Positions 1 through 5,929 of a stretch of DNA of 7,181 bases are shown one piece after another; positions within the stretch are counted from its first letter, which is position 1, and every line of letters starts with the position of its first letter. This DNA comes from Geoglobus sp. (lineage in GTDB: Archaea > Halobacteriota > Archaeoglobi > Archaeoglobales > Archaeoglobaceae): contig WAJY01000132.1 in the NCBI GenBank assembly GCA_015523645.1, forward strand, positions 1-7,181, in the 5' to 3' direction. The notes below the pieces were generated by a model. That model was given only the letters and a program-made list of their open reading frames with translations. It did not search any database and was not told where the DNA came from. A program made the translations under genes and the position numbers.

Positions 1-962
1 GCATATTCTGAGAGCACCTCCGAAGTTTTCATAGCAAGTTTTTCTGGGCTTCTTTCAACTATTATTGCCTCATTTATCCTTATTATTTTTTCAAGGAGTC
101 TATTTACTTTGATTATCTCTGATTTTCTTCTGCTTAATTCTCCTTTAAGATACAGTTCTCTGTAACCCAGTAAAAGTACAAGAAATACAGCAAACAGCAC
201 TACATATCTTATCCAAAAAGGTGTTTTCATTTGGGCAGTCTCTGTCCATTTTCCAATGAGTTTATAATAAATGGAGTTCTCATCTTTTTTCAAAATCTCC
301 AAGTGATAATCTATTCTTTCAAGATATCTTTCCTTCCCTTTCGCTCCTGCAAATCTAAGTTCAACAGGAGTGAAAATTATCGGAGTCACCTTCAACCCAT
401 ACTCTCTGCTGTAGAGATTTCCATAAATCCTTGATACAATACCAACATCAGCTTTTCCATCCTTTATTTCTCTAAAAACATCCTTATAATCGCCCTCCAA
501 TTCAACAAATTCGCATTCTATTCCAAATGATTTTGCAAGAACCTTAAAACTCTCGAAGTAAACGTCCTCCTTAACCCCAGCAATCGCCATCCCGTTCAGC
601 TCAGTTACAGTCTCAATTTCATTTTTTGCAACAACAACACCCCAGTTGCTAAAGACGGTTTCATTGTTAAAGCTGAAGTACCTCTCTCTTTGGGGAGTGT
701 ATGCAACATCAGGCAAAATATCAATCTCACCTTTTTTCAATTTTTCAATAAGATCTGGAAAAGTCCCGTGGACATACTTTAAATTCCATCCCTCCTCTTT
801 TGCAATATACTCCAGCAGTTCAACAAAAAATCCATCAGGTTTTCCGTTTTCATAAAAAACCATGGGTGGATTGTCATAAATACCAACGATCAACTCTTCA
901 GCTATTGCTGGATAAACAAAAAGGAATGATAATAGTGTAACTGTGATTAAAATAACTTTCAT
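1..962 (-). CDS. Membrane sensor protein with extracytoplasmic solute-binding domain (3' end beyond the window)
   Basis: The open frame runs from the ATG at 962 off the left edge, giving 320 complete codons and no stop. Residues 1-21 form a signal peptide (hydrophobic core, cleavage likely after AIA-21). Residues about 22-240 read as a family 3 periplasmic solute-binding domain (SBP_bac_3), with 'LIVGIYDNPPMVF' at the start, 'GFFVELLEYIAKEEGW' and 'DILPDVAYTPQRERYFSF' (81-98), and 'GKADVGIVSR' (169-178). One transmembrane helix follows at about 249-267. Residues 268-320 are a charged helical linker ending 'NRLLEKIIRINEAIIVERSPEKLA', which resembles the lead-in to GAF/PAS-type signalling modules in archaeal sensor kinases. 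I infer a BvgS-like design: an amino acid or other small ligand sensed outside and a signal passed to a cytoplasmic kinase-type output. The output domain is not visible, so 'histidine kinase' is unproven. No Shine-Dalgarno sequence precedes the ATG; a TATA box 26 nt upstream suggests a leaderless mRNA. Confidence 0.85.
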   Translation of the reverse strand, partial: MKVILITVTLLSFLFVYPAIAEELIVGIYDNPPMVFYENGKPDGFFVELLEYIAKEEGWNLKYVHGTFPDLIEKLKKGEIDILPDVAYTPQRERYFSFNNETVFSNWGVVVAKNEIETVTELNGMAIAGVKEDVYFESFKVLAKSFGIECEFVELEGDYKDVFREIKDGKADVGIVSRIYGNLYSREYGLKVTPIIFTPVELRFAGAKGKERYLERIDYHLEILKKDENSIYYKLIGKWTETAQMKTPFWIRYVVLFAVFLVLLLGYRELYLKGELSRRKSEIIKVNRLLEKIIRINEAIIVERSPEKLAMKTSEVLSEY

Positions 963-984
963 CAAAATCTGGTTTAAAATCAAA

Positions 985-993
985 ATATATTAA
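985..993 (-). promoter_or_regulatory. TATA box for the membrane sensor gene
   Basis: On the minus strand the sequence reads TTAATATATTTT with a purine-rich stretch (GGAAGG) just upstream where a BRE would sit. The box centre is about 26 nt before the ATG at 962, the usual archaeal TATA-to-start distance, so transcription should begin at or next to the start codon. The absence of a ribosome binding site agrees with this. No transcript data are available. Confidence 0.55.
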
Positions 994-1024
994 CCTTCCG
1001 AAAAGGTGCCATTCATCAGCAATC

Positions 1025-1034
1025 ATTATTTACT
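1025..1034 (+). promoter_or_regulatory. Probable TATA box for the Rossmann protein / exonuclease operon
   Basis: ATTATTTACT lies with its centre about 26 nt before the GTG start at 1055, and no ribosome binding site lies between them. This again fits a leaderless transcript. The match to the archaeal TATA consensus is weaker than for the sensor promoter on the other strand, and the two boxes lie back to back within a 92-bp divergent spacer. Confidence 0.4.
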
Positions 1035-1054
1035 GACACAATAACTACTTTGCT

Positions 1055-1696
1055 GTGGATATAGTGTATGGCGGGGGCAAGTATGGATTGAAAGCAGTTG
1101 AATACCTAATCAGGAATAACAGGAATTTTGTCGTAGTAGATATTGACAGCAGATGTGAGGTTATGAGAAAATTAAAACTGCCTGACTTTAAAGATGAGAA
1201 TGAGTGTAACTCTTTCTTAAAAGGAGATGTAAAAGATCTTATCAAACTATTTCAGAAATTGGATCCAGAATATGTCTTTCCTACAGCACCAATCCATATA
1301 GCAGGGGCTTTTGTTGCAGAAACCCATGGTCTTGATGTTTGGTATGATGGTATCGATTACGCCCTTTCCGGAATTCCTGCAAAAATCATTCTCTCATCAG
1401 GAAAGGGAAGCATTGTTGTTAGTTACAACAGAGATCACGAGTGTCTTGAAAACTGCAGTGCTCCAGACGTGTGTCCTGTTACAAAAATTAAAAAACCTGC
1501 CCCGATGTATGATTTGCTCAGATTTGCAGTTCCTGATGGATTTATTATAGAAAGCATTTATTTAAAACCGGGACTGGGAGCGATAAAAGGTCAAGATTTG
1601 AAAAATCTGATCGAATGGGCTGAAAAAAAGGATAAGGTGATTGTTGGAACAGCATGCAGATGTCATGGTGTCTTAAGCTCTTTCAGGAGGGTTTGA
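1055..1696 (+). CDS. Uncharacterised Rossmann-fold protein with clustered cysteines
   Basis: A 213-residue protein that I cannot name. The N-terminus is a dinucleotide-binding beta-alpha-beta unit: 'DIVYGGGKYG' supplies a GxGxxG loop (6-11), and the strand 'FVVVDID' (25-31) ends in acidic residues typical of NAD(H) rather than NADP(H) binding, as in TrkA-N domains. The second half holds C130-x3-C134-x5-C140 in 'HECLENCSAPDVCPVT', followed by 'KKPAPMYDLL', and then C201-x-C203 in 'TACRCHG' near the C-terminus. These five cysteines could bind an Fe-S cluster or another metal, or act in thiol redox chemistry; that is inference. The GTG at 1055 was chosen because an in-frame TGA lies at 1034-1036 and the first strand begins at once. 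The gene ends 1 nt before the ExoIII start, so the two are almost certainly co-transcribed. No membrane segment or signal peptide is seen. Confidence 0.8.
   Translation: MDIVYGGGKYGLKAVEYLIRNNRNFVVVDIDSRCEVMRKLKLPDFKDENECNSFLKGDVKDLIKLFQKLDPEYVFPTAPIHIAGAFVAETHGLDVWYDGIDYALSGIPAKIILSSGKGSIVVSYNRDHECLENCSAPDVCPVTKIKKPAPMYDLLRFAVPDGFIIESIYLKPGLGAIKGQDLKNLIEWAEKKDKVIVGTACRCHGVLSSFRRV
1685..1691 (+). promoter_or_regulatory. Shine-Dalgarno site of the exodeoxyribonuclease III gene
   Basis: AGGAGGG lies inside the last codons of the upstream gene, with GGAGG ending 7 nt before the ATG at 1698. It fixes that start and shows that the exonuclease is translated from an internal operon site, unlike the apparently leaderless first gene. 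Confidence 0.75.
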
Positions 1697-1697
1697 G

Positions 1698-2462
1698 ATG
1701 AAAATTGCAACATTCAATGTGAATTCAGTTAGAGCGAGATTGCATATAATTATTCCCTGGTTAAAGGTGAACAAACCGGATATTTTATGCATGCAGGAGA
1801 CGAAGGTTGATAACAGAAATTTTCCGGAAAATGAGTTCTCAAGGATAGGATATCAGGTTTATTTCTCAGGAGTTAAGGGAAGAAACGGTGTTGCGATTGC
1901 AACAAAAATTGAGCCAGATGAAGTTATTATTGGGATTGAAGGGAGCGAGGCAGACAGGGTGATTTCCGCGAGATTTGATGAGATCGGTATTATTAACGTT
2001 TACATCCCCCAAGGACAGAGTATTGATTCCGAGAAATACAGATACAAGCTTGAATTCCTCGAAAAATTCAGAGAATATCTCAAAAAAGAGGTTAATCTCA
2101 ATGATCTGTGGGCTGTTTGTGGGGATATGAACGTTGCTCCTGAAGATATTGATGTTCACAGTCCTGAAAAACTCAGGAATCACGTCTGCTTTCACATTGA
2201 TGCAAGAAATGCTTACAGAAAAATCCTTGATCTTGGCTTCATTGATCTGCTGAGAAAATTCCACCCAGATGAGAGAATTTACTCATTCTACGATTACAGG
2301 GTTAAGAATGCCATAGAAAGGGGACTGGGATGGAGGGTTGATGCCATTCTTGTGACGCCAAAATTTGCAGATAAAGCCGTGAAATGCTATGCAGATCTGA
2401 AACCAAGATTGATGGAGAAGCCAAGTGATCATCTGCCTTTGGTTGCGGAGTTTCAAATATAA
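1698..2462 (+). CDS. xth: Exodeoxyribonuclease III (AP endonuclease, Xth/ExoA family)
   Basis: A full-length 254-residue member of the exonuclease-endonuclease-phosphatase superfamily. The family cleaves DNA 5' to abasic sites and removes nucleotides 3' to 5' from duplex ends in cytoplasmic base excision repair, using a divalent metal. The catalytic set is intact: N7 in 'ATFNVNSVRARL', E34 in 'CMQETKVD' (metal ligand), Y102 in 'NVYIPQG', D143 and N145 in 'GDMNVAP', D215 in 'WRVDAIL', and D244-H245 in 'SDHLPLV' near the C-terminus. This matches the E. coli ExoIII layout (N7, E34, Y109, D151, N153, D229, H259), with the shorter loops usual in archaeal and Bacillus-type enzymes. The ATG at 1698 is fixed by a GGAGG site and starts directly on the first beta strand. 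It is second in an operon with the Cys-rich Rossmann protein. Identity is secure; a specific role in repair of heat-induced base loss is inferred. Confidence 0.97.
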   Translation: MKIATFNVNSVRARLHIIIPWLKVNKPDILCMQETKVDNRNFPENEFSRIGYQVYFSGVKGRNGVAIATKIEPDEVIIGIEGSEADRVISARFDEIGIINVYIPQGQSIDSEKYRYKLEFLEKFREYLKKEVNLNDLWAVCGDMNVAPEDIDVHSPEKLRNHVCFHIDARNAYRKILDLGFIDLLRKFHPDERIYSFYDYRVKNAIERGLGWRVDAILVTPKFADKAVKCYADLKPRLMEKPSDHLPLVAEFQI

Positions 2463-2586
2463 AGTTACTAGATTTGAGTGTTCTACACTTCATTCCGACT
2501 TTACTGCCAGACATTCGCATCTACCCAGATTTCAGAAAATGCTCGTCCCGCAAAGATGTATCATTGCTATACCAACCTTTTCCTCC

Positions 2587-2814
2587 TCAAATTTCTTCTA
2601 CACTTTTGAGATAAATGATGAGATCCCAGAGATCGCCTATTACTTCATTAAAAAATACAACATGCCTTAATAATGCTATTAATTCCTTATCATCTATATA
2701 TTTCGCAAAATCGAATTCCTCATCTCATTTGATGGAAACTCTGAAAGTGCTTGAAAAGTGAAGAGATCGAACAGTCAAGCCGTTCTGCTTGTTACCCACA
2801 ACCACTTCAAAACC
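2587..2814 (-). pseudogene. Possible remnant of a small protein gene
   Basis: One minus-strand frame is open from 2814 to an in-frame TGA at 2727-2725 (29 codons), then again for 45 codons to a TGA at 2589-2587. The second part contains 'DEEFDFAKYIDDKELIALL' followed by 'FFNEVIGDLWDLIIYLKSVEEI', which looks like a real amphipathic helical domain with balanced acidic and hydrophobic residues. It has no in-frame ATG, GTG or TTG after the first TGA. The first part begins 'GFEVVVGNKQNGLTV'. The simplest reading is a decayed gene of about 75 residues with one nonsense change, perhaps a small antitoxin-like or regulatory protein, but I do not recognise the family. Chance openness in AT-rich DNA remains possible. 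Confidence 0.3.
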
Positions 2815-2856
2815 CTATTAGTTTTAGAGATTTCTGCAAAAAGTCAAGTGTAAAAA

Positions 2857-2868
2857 TTTTAATATATT
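2857..2868 (+). promoter_or_regulatory. TATA box for the PRC-barrel gene
   Basis: TTTTAATATATT is a strong archaeal TATA-like element. Counting about 26 nt from its centre puts the transcript start near 2889, leaving a leader of about 9 nt before the ATG at 2898. A GGTGGG at 2888-2893 could act as a ribosome binding site at the extreme 5' end of the message. Confidence 0.5.
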
Positions 2869-2897
2869 ATGAGTTATAGGAGTGTGTGGTGGGCTAA

Positions 2898-3167
2898 ATG
2901 ATAGGAGAAATCTCATCCGTTCTCGGACTTAAAGTTTACACTGATGAGGGAAGATATGTAGGAAAGATTGCAGATCTCTCCATAGACGTTGATGGAAGAC
3001 AGGTAAAGGGATTGGCAATCGTGGATGTGAATAGACTCCTCATTGAAACAAGGGCAAGCGGTGTCATAGTTCCATACAGGCTTGTGAAGGCTGTTGGTGA
3101 CATCGTCATAATAAAAGACGTGTTTAAGAAGATTGAGAAGAAGAAGGAGCAGAGTGAGGAACATTAA
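2898..3167 (+). CDS. Small PRC-barrel domain protein
   Basis: An 89-residue protein that is essentially one PRC-barrel. 'MIGEISSVLGLKVYTDEGRYVGKI' gives the opening strands with the typical G-x-x-V-x-x-x-x-G-x-x-x-G-x-I pattern, then 'DVDGRQVKGLAIVDV', then 'GVIVPYRLVKAVGDIVIIK' as the 'vPy..V..vGDiVil' closing strands. The last 14 residues are a charged tail rich in Lys and Glu. Stand-alone PRC-barrels of this size are widespread in archaea. Some euryarchaeal ones (the CdpB group in haloarchaea) belong to the FtsZ-linked division machinery, while others are of unknown use or tied to RNA processing. The sequence does not decide which applies here. It is monocistronic, with its own TATA box, and its last 44 bp overlap the 3' end of the JAMM gene on the other strand. 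It has no signal peptide or membrane segment, so it is cytoplasmic. Confidence 0.9.
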   Translation: MIGEISSVLGLKVYTDEGRYVGKIADLSIDVDGRQVKGLAIVDVNRLLIETRASGVIVPYRLVKAVGDIVIIKDVFKKIEKKKEQSEEH

Positions 3168-3603
3168 AGATCTCAATTTCCACCTCTTTATATCCTTTCT
3201 CATCTGCTAGAAACGCTTTCACATCATTTTCTGAAATTATAATCCACACTCCCGGAAAATTCTCCATTCCATTCACGTCTTTTGCCGATGGTCTTGCCAT
3301 CCAGAATGGATGGGTATGCCAGACCCCCAAAACTTCCAAGCTTTTTTCATCAGCATATTCAAAAATTCTGAGTGTCTCAAGCGGTGAGAGCTCAAATTCC
3401 ACCTGAGATTTTCTTGTATTTTCAACCTCAAAAGCCTCAAAAATTCTTATCTCTTCATCAGTTTCTCCTACAAGCAAACCGCATCTCTCAACACTCCCAA
3501 TATTTCTTCTTACACTCTCAAAAAATATCATGACCTCCCTGCTAATTTTGACAACCCTTTTCATAATCTCTGTAAATCCATGGGGATATAATTCTTTACT
3601 CAT
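3124..3603 (-). CDS. JAMM/MPN+ domain metalloprotease-like protein
   Basis: A 159-residue protein with a complete JAMM zinc site: E39 in 'SVERCGLLVG', then H96-T-H98-P with S106 and D109 in 'HTHPFWMARPSAKD', exactly H-x-H-x7-S-x2-D. JAMM enzymes use one zinc to cut isopeptide or peptide bonds. Archaeal relatives (AfJAMM and the Haloferax desampylase HvJAMM1) remove ubiquitin-like SAMP proteins or act on sulfur-carrier C-termini, so a desampylase role is plausible but inferred. The ATG at 3603 is chosen because it forms an ATGA overlap with the stop of the upstream membrane-protein gene. An alternative ATG at 3564 (residue 14) lies nearer the usual domain start, while the frame also extends further upstream inside the neighbour. 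The tail 'VPHSAPSSSQSS' is Ser-rich, unlike the rest, and is coded antisense to the Lys/Glu tail of the PRC-barrel gene. Confidence 0.88.
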   Translation of the reverse strand: MSKELYPHGFTEIMKRVVKISREVMIFFESVRRNIGSVERCGLLVGETDEEIRIFEAFEVENTRKSQVEFELSPLETLRIFEYADEKSLEVLGVWHTHPFWMARPSAKDVNGMENFPGVWIIISENDVKAFLADEKGYKEVEIEIFNVPHSAPSSSQSS

Positions 3604-4340
3604 ATCCCCAGGTTTAGGTGAGGCAGTTTTCCAAAAACAATGAAAAGCAGAGAAACCAGAATGGGTTGGTGGATCAGATAAACTAAGAGTGTGTGCCTTC
3701 CAATCAGACAAATTCCTCTGACAAGAAAGAAAGAGGGATTTCTCAACTTAACTCTCCTTTCACCATGCGGGTAGAGAATAGAACCGACTGTCAGCCCAAT
3801 CAGGAATATGCCAAACCAGGGAAATATTGGAAAGTAATCTAATGTAAAGAAGTTTTCCGGGGTTATTCCAAGTGGAAGAAGAATTAGGGTTTCTGATTTT
3901 ATTTTTTGTACAAATTCAGATCCAAACAAAAAAAACAAAGCAAAGAATATGTTCTTTTCCTTAAACCTGTAAAATGGCAGTGATAGAAGAGACGCTAACC
4001 CCAAGAAATGGAGAACCCCGAAGTAAATAGTTCCTTTCTCTAGTAATGCGAAAGTAACAAAGGTTATGACAACTCCCAATCCAAAAAGCCTCACAAATCT
4101 GTAGAGATACTTTTCAAGTGAGTGAGATTTAAAATGAGATATCCAAAGAGAGACTCCAGAGATCGAAACAAAAAGACTTGCGGTCAGTCTGGCAAAATAC
4201 CACCAGAATCTTTCATAGGCAGTGAAACCGAGAAAAAATTGCAAATCTGTTACCAAATTGGACAAAATCATCATAATCAATGCCACTCCTCTGACAAAAT
4301 CTATCTCCCAGTATCTTTTTTTAGGAGACTTAGGCATCAT
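3600..4340 (-). CDS. DUF1624 / heparan-alpha-glucosaminide acetyltransferase-like membrane protein
   Basis: A 246-residue integral membrane protein. The opening 'RYWEIDFVRGVALIMMIL' (10-26) is the signature of the DUF1624/COG3503 family, related to the catalytic domain of human HGSNAT and to acyltransferase-3-like proteins. Further family marks are 'SLFVSISGVSLWI' (55-67), 'IYFGVLHFLGLASLL' (105-119), 'DYFPIFPWFGIFLIG' (168-182) and 'LIGRHTLLVYLIHQPIL' (212-228). About seven helices are visible, near 17-37, 45-67, 83-101, 105-123, 129-143, 172-190 and 214-236. Family members are thought to move acyl groups across the membrane to glycans or other cell-surface acceptors; the archaeal substrate is unknown. 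The ATG at 4340 is followed directly by a second ATG. A TATA box 27 nt upstream and no Shine-Dalgarno site indicate a leaderless mRNA. It shares an ATGA overlap with the JAMM gene, so the two form one transcript. Confidence 0.88.
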   Translation of the reverse strand: MMPKSPKKRYWEIDFVRGVALIMMILSNLVTDLQFFLGFTAYERFWWYFARLTASLFVSISGVSLWISHFKSHSLEKYLYRFVRLFGLGVVITFVTFALLEKGTIYFGVLHFLGLASLLSLPFYRFKEKNIFFALFFLFGSEFVQKIKSETLILLPLGITPENFFTLDYFPIFPWFGIFLIGLTVGSILYPHGERRVKLRNPSFFLVRGICLIGRHTLLVYLIHQPILVSLLFIVFGKLPHLNLGI

Positions 4341-4362
4341 TCTTTAAAGTTTTTTCAGATGG

Positions 4363-4372
4363 CTATAAAAAA
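4363..4372 (-). promoter_or_regulatory. TATA box for the DUF1624 / JAMM operon
   Basis: The minus strand reads TTTTTTATAG with its centre about 27 nt before the ATG at 4340, and no ribosome binding site lies between. This predicts a transcript starting at the initiation codon. It faces away from the promoter of the FAD-dehydrogenase operon within a 185-bp divergent spacer (4341-4525) in which I see no further gene or clear repeat. Confidence 0.5.
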
Positions 4373-4489
4373 TCAGTGAATTATTTTGATTTGGAAAGTT
4401 GAGAGCATGGAAAGTAGATTGATTTGGGAGAACTATATTTACCCATTTTCCTGCAAAGAGTTTTGAATGGTGACTCGCTCAAAGGAAAT

Positions 4490-4500
4490 CCTTAAATAGT
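4490..4500 (+). promoter_or_regulatory. TATA box for the FAD-dehydrogenase / PurP operon
   Basis: CCTTAAATAGT, preceded by the purine-rich AAAGGAAA that could serve as BRE, is centred about 30 nt before the ATG at 4526. Transcription would start near 4522, leaving a leader of only a few bases. An out-of-frame ATG at 4522 meets a TGA after five codons, so 4526 is the functional start. Confidence 0.5.
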
Positions 4501-4525
4501 AACTGTTGTAAGAGCCTTCAAATGT

Positions 4526-5929
4526 ATGAACAAATATGATGTGATCATAGTAGGTGCAGGTCCTGGTGGTCTTTTTTCTGCTTACAAGCTATCAGGAAAG
4601 CTCAAAGTTGCGGTATTTGAGATGGGGAGGGAGATTGGTAGAAGAAAGTGCCCGATGGATCTTGCTGAAAGCTACTGCACAAAGTGCGACCCGTGCAATG
4701 TAACATCAGGCGTCGGTGGTGCTGGTGGTCTATCTGATGGGAAGCTTAACTATGTCCATCCTGAATTTCCAGAGAGCTTTACTGTAGGTGGGGATTTTCT
4801 TGGATTGGTAGAGGAAAATTACCTTGTTGAGAAAATGTCAGAAGTGGACAGAATATTTTTAGAGCATGGCGCTCCAGATGAGCTTTACGGAGATAACGTC
4901 AAAGAGCTTCTGAGCTTAATTAGAAAGGCTAATTCTGCTGGAATTGAGTTTGTCCCTTTAAGGCAGAGGCATGTTGGGAGTGATGAGCTTCCGAATGTTA
5001 TAGGGAGCATACAGAATTACTTGTCAGGAAATGGAATTGAAATGTTCACAAATACAACTGTTGTTGACATAAACCCATCAGAGAAGAAGATAATAACGGA
5101 AAAAGGTGAGGAATACTACTATGATTACTTGATAATCGGTGTGGGAAGAGGAGGATCGGAATGGCTCGAAAAATGGGTGAGAAAGTATGGCTTTGCTGTT
5201 AGCAAGGAAGATAAGGCAATAGACGTTGGAGTCAGAGTTGAGGTTCCGGCAAGCATAATGGATGAGATAACATCAATAGTCTACGATCCCAAGTTGAGAA
5301 TAACAACAAAGAAGCATGATGATTACATGAGAACATTCTGCACGTGCCCTAGGGGATGGGTGATAAGGGAAGACTACGGAGAGTTTAGCCTTGTTAACGG
5401 GCACAGCAAGGCAAAGGAGAAAACAAACAACAGCAACTTCGCTTTACTTGGGCATTATGTTTTCACAGAACCATTTGATATGCCAAACGACTGGGGTAGA
5501 GACTTGGCAAAGATAACAACAAAGCTTGGCGGAGGAAATCCGCTAGTTCAAAGGCTCAAGGATTTGAGGCTTGGGAGAAGAAGCACAGAGGTGAGGATAA
5601 AAAACAACAGACTTGTAAATCCAACGCTTAAAACAGCTGTGCCTGGAGACATAAGCCTCGCATATCCGGGAAGGGTTGTTGATGATATAATTGATGCTTT
5701 GGAGCAACTCGACAAGGTCATTCCGGGAGTTGCTGATGATTCTACTTTGCTCTATGCCCCTGAAATAAAGTTCTATTCTCTAAAACTTGATATAAGCCCC
5801 GAAATGGAGACGAACATCCAAGGAATCTATGCAATTGGAGATGGAGCTGGAATCAGCAGAGGAATAGTGGGTGCAGCAGTAACAGGCTTGATAGCGGCTG
5901 AGAGCATACTCAGGAGGGTGGGTAAATGA
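4526..5929 (+). CDS. FAD-dependent dehydrogenase of the COG2509 type
   Basis: A 467-residue soluble flavoprotein. The N-terminus 'YDVIIVGAGPGGLFSAYKL' carries the FAD Rossmann loop GxGxxG (10-15), with E32 at the end of the second strand to bind the ribose. The C-terminal 'GIYAIGDGAGISRGIVGAA' (433-451) is the second FAD motif, the usual place where the flavin is closed in. The long middle (about 80-420) matches the 'uncharacterised FAD-dependent dehydrogenase' group by length and by 'GVGGAGGLSDGKLN' (62-75). Cysteines C42, C51, C54 and C57 form C-x8-C-x2-C-x2-C beside the flavin, and C272-x-C274 lies in 'RTFCTCPRGWV'. An Fe-S cluster or redox dithiol is possible but not shown. The substrate is unknown. 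The stop overlaps the start of the PurP-family gene (ATGA), so the two are translationally coupled. Family call is firm; function is not known. Confidence 0.88.
   Translation: MNKYDVIIVGAGPGGLFSAYKLSGKLKVAVFEMGREIGRRKCPMDLAESYCTKCDPCNVTSGVGGAGGLSDGKLNYVHPEFPESFTVGGDFLGLVEENYLVEKMSEVDRIFLEHGAPDELYGDNVKELLSLIRKANSAGIEFVPLRQRHVGSDELPNVIGSIQNYLSGNGIEMFTNTTVVDINPSEKKIITEKGEEYYYDYLIIGVGRGGSEWLEKWVRKYGFAVSKEDKAIDVGVRVEVPASIMDEITSIVYDPKLRITTKKHDDYMRTFCTCPRGWVIREDYGEFSLVNGHSKAKEKTNNSNFALLGHYVFTEPFDMPNDWGRDLAKITTKLGGGNPLVQRLKDLRLGRRSTEVRIKNNRLVNPTLKTAVPGDISLAYPGRVVDDIIDALEQLDKVIPGVADDSTLLYAPEIKFYSLKLDISPEMETNIQGIYAIGDGAGISRGIVGAAVTGLIAAESILRRVGK
5912..5922 (+). promoter_or_regulatory. Shine-Dalgarno site of the PurP-family gene
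   Basis: AGGAGGGTGGG lies in the last codons of the dehydrogenase gene, with GGAGG ending 8 nt before the ATG at 5926. It is a strong archaeal ribosome binding site and supports the ATGA-overlap start. Confidence 0.75.

Larger units (their letters stand above)
2463..2897. other. 435-bp gap without an intact gene
   Basis: No open frame here has both a credible start and protein-like composition over a useful length. The plus strand has an open stretch to 2670 that continues out of the exonuclease gene in another frame, and its composition is unconvincing. The minus strand has a 45-codon protein-like stretch between stops at 2587-2724, listed separately. The right end carries the promoter of the PRC-barrel gene. 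No clear terminator hairpin with a T run follows the exonuclease stop. This is by far the loosest spacing in an otherwise packed window. Confidence 0.6.

Noticed and set aside
231..855. Plus-strand open frames opposite the membrane sensor gene.
   Set aside because: They are antisense to a well-supported coding sequence and have no family features or start signals.
994..1006. Short palindrome CCTT-5 nt-AAGG between the divergent promoters, considered as an operator.
   Set aside because: Four base pairs are too few to support a binding site, and no second copy is seen in the window.
2501..2533. A minus-strand stretch reading 'EIWVDANVWQ', reminiscent of the start of a PIN-domain (VapC) toxin, downstream of the 45-codon relic.
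   Set aside because: The match is only a few residues, a stop follows at once, it is in a different frame from the relic, and nothing further resembles a PIN domain.
2614..2670. TGATGA in the large gap, resembling box C of an archaeal C/D guide RNA.
   Set aside because: No CTGA box D lies at a suitable distance and no internal C'/D' pair is visible.
2425..2670. Plus-strand open frame of 81 codons overlapping the end of the exonuclease gene.
   Set aside because: It lacks a ribosome binding site, its first part is the exonuclease gene in another frame, and the protein-like signal over the second part is stronger on the opposite strand.
2776..2791. Inverted repeat CAAGC-6 nt-GCTTG in the large gap, considered as a terminator or operator.
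   Set aside because: The stem has only 5 bp, no T run follows, and such repeats are expected by chance.
3604..3711. Longer N-terminus for the JAMM protein, since its frame stays open to an ATG at 3711.
   Set aside because: It would lie wholly inside the DUF1624 gene, the extra residues do not resemble the family, and the ATG at 3603 forms a standard ATGA overlap.
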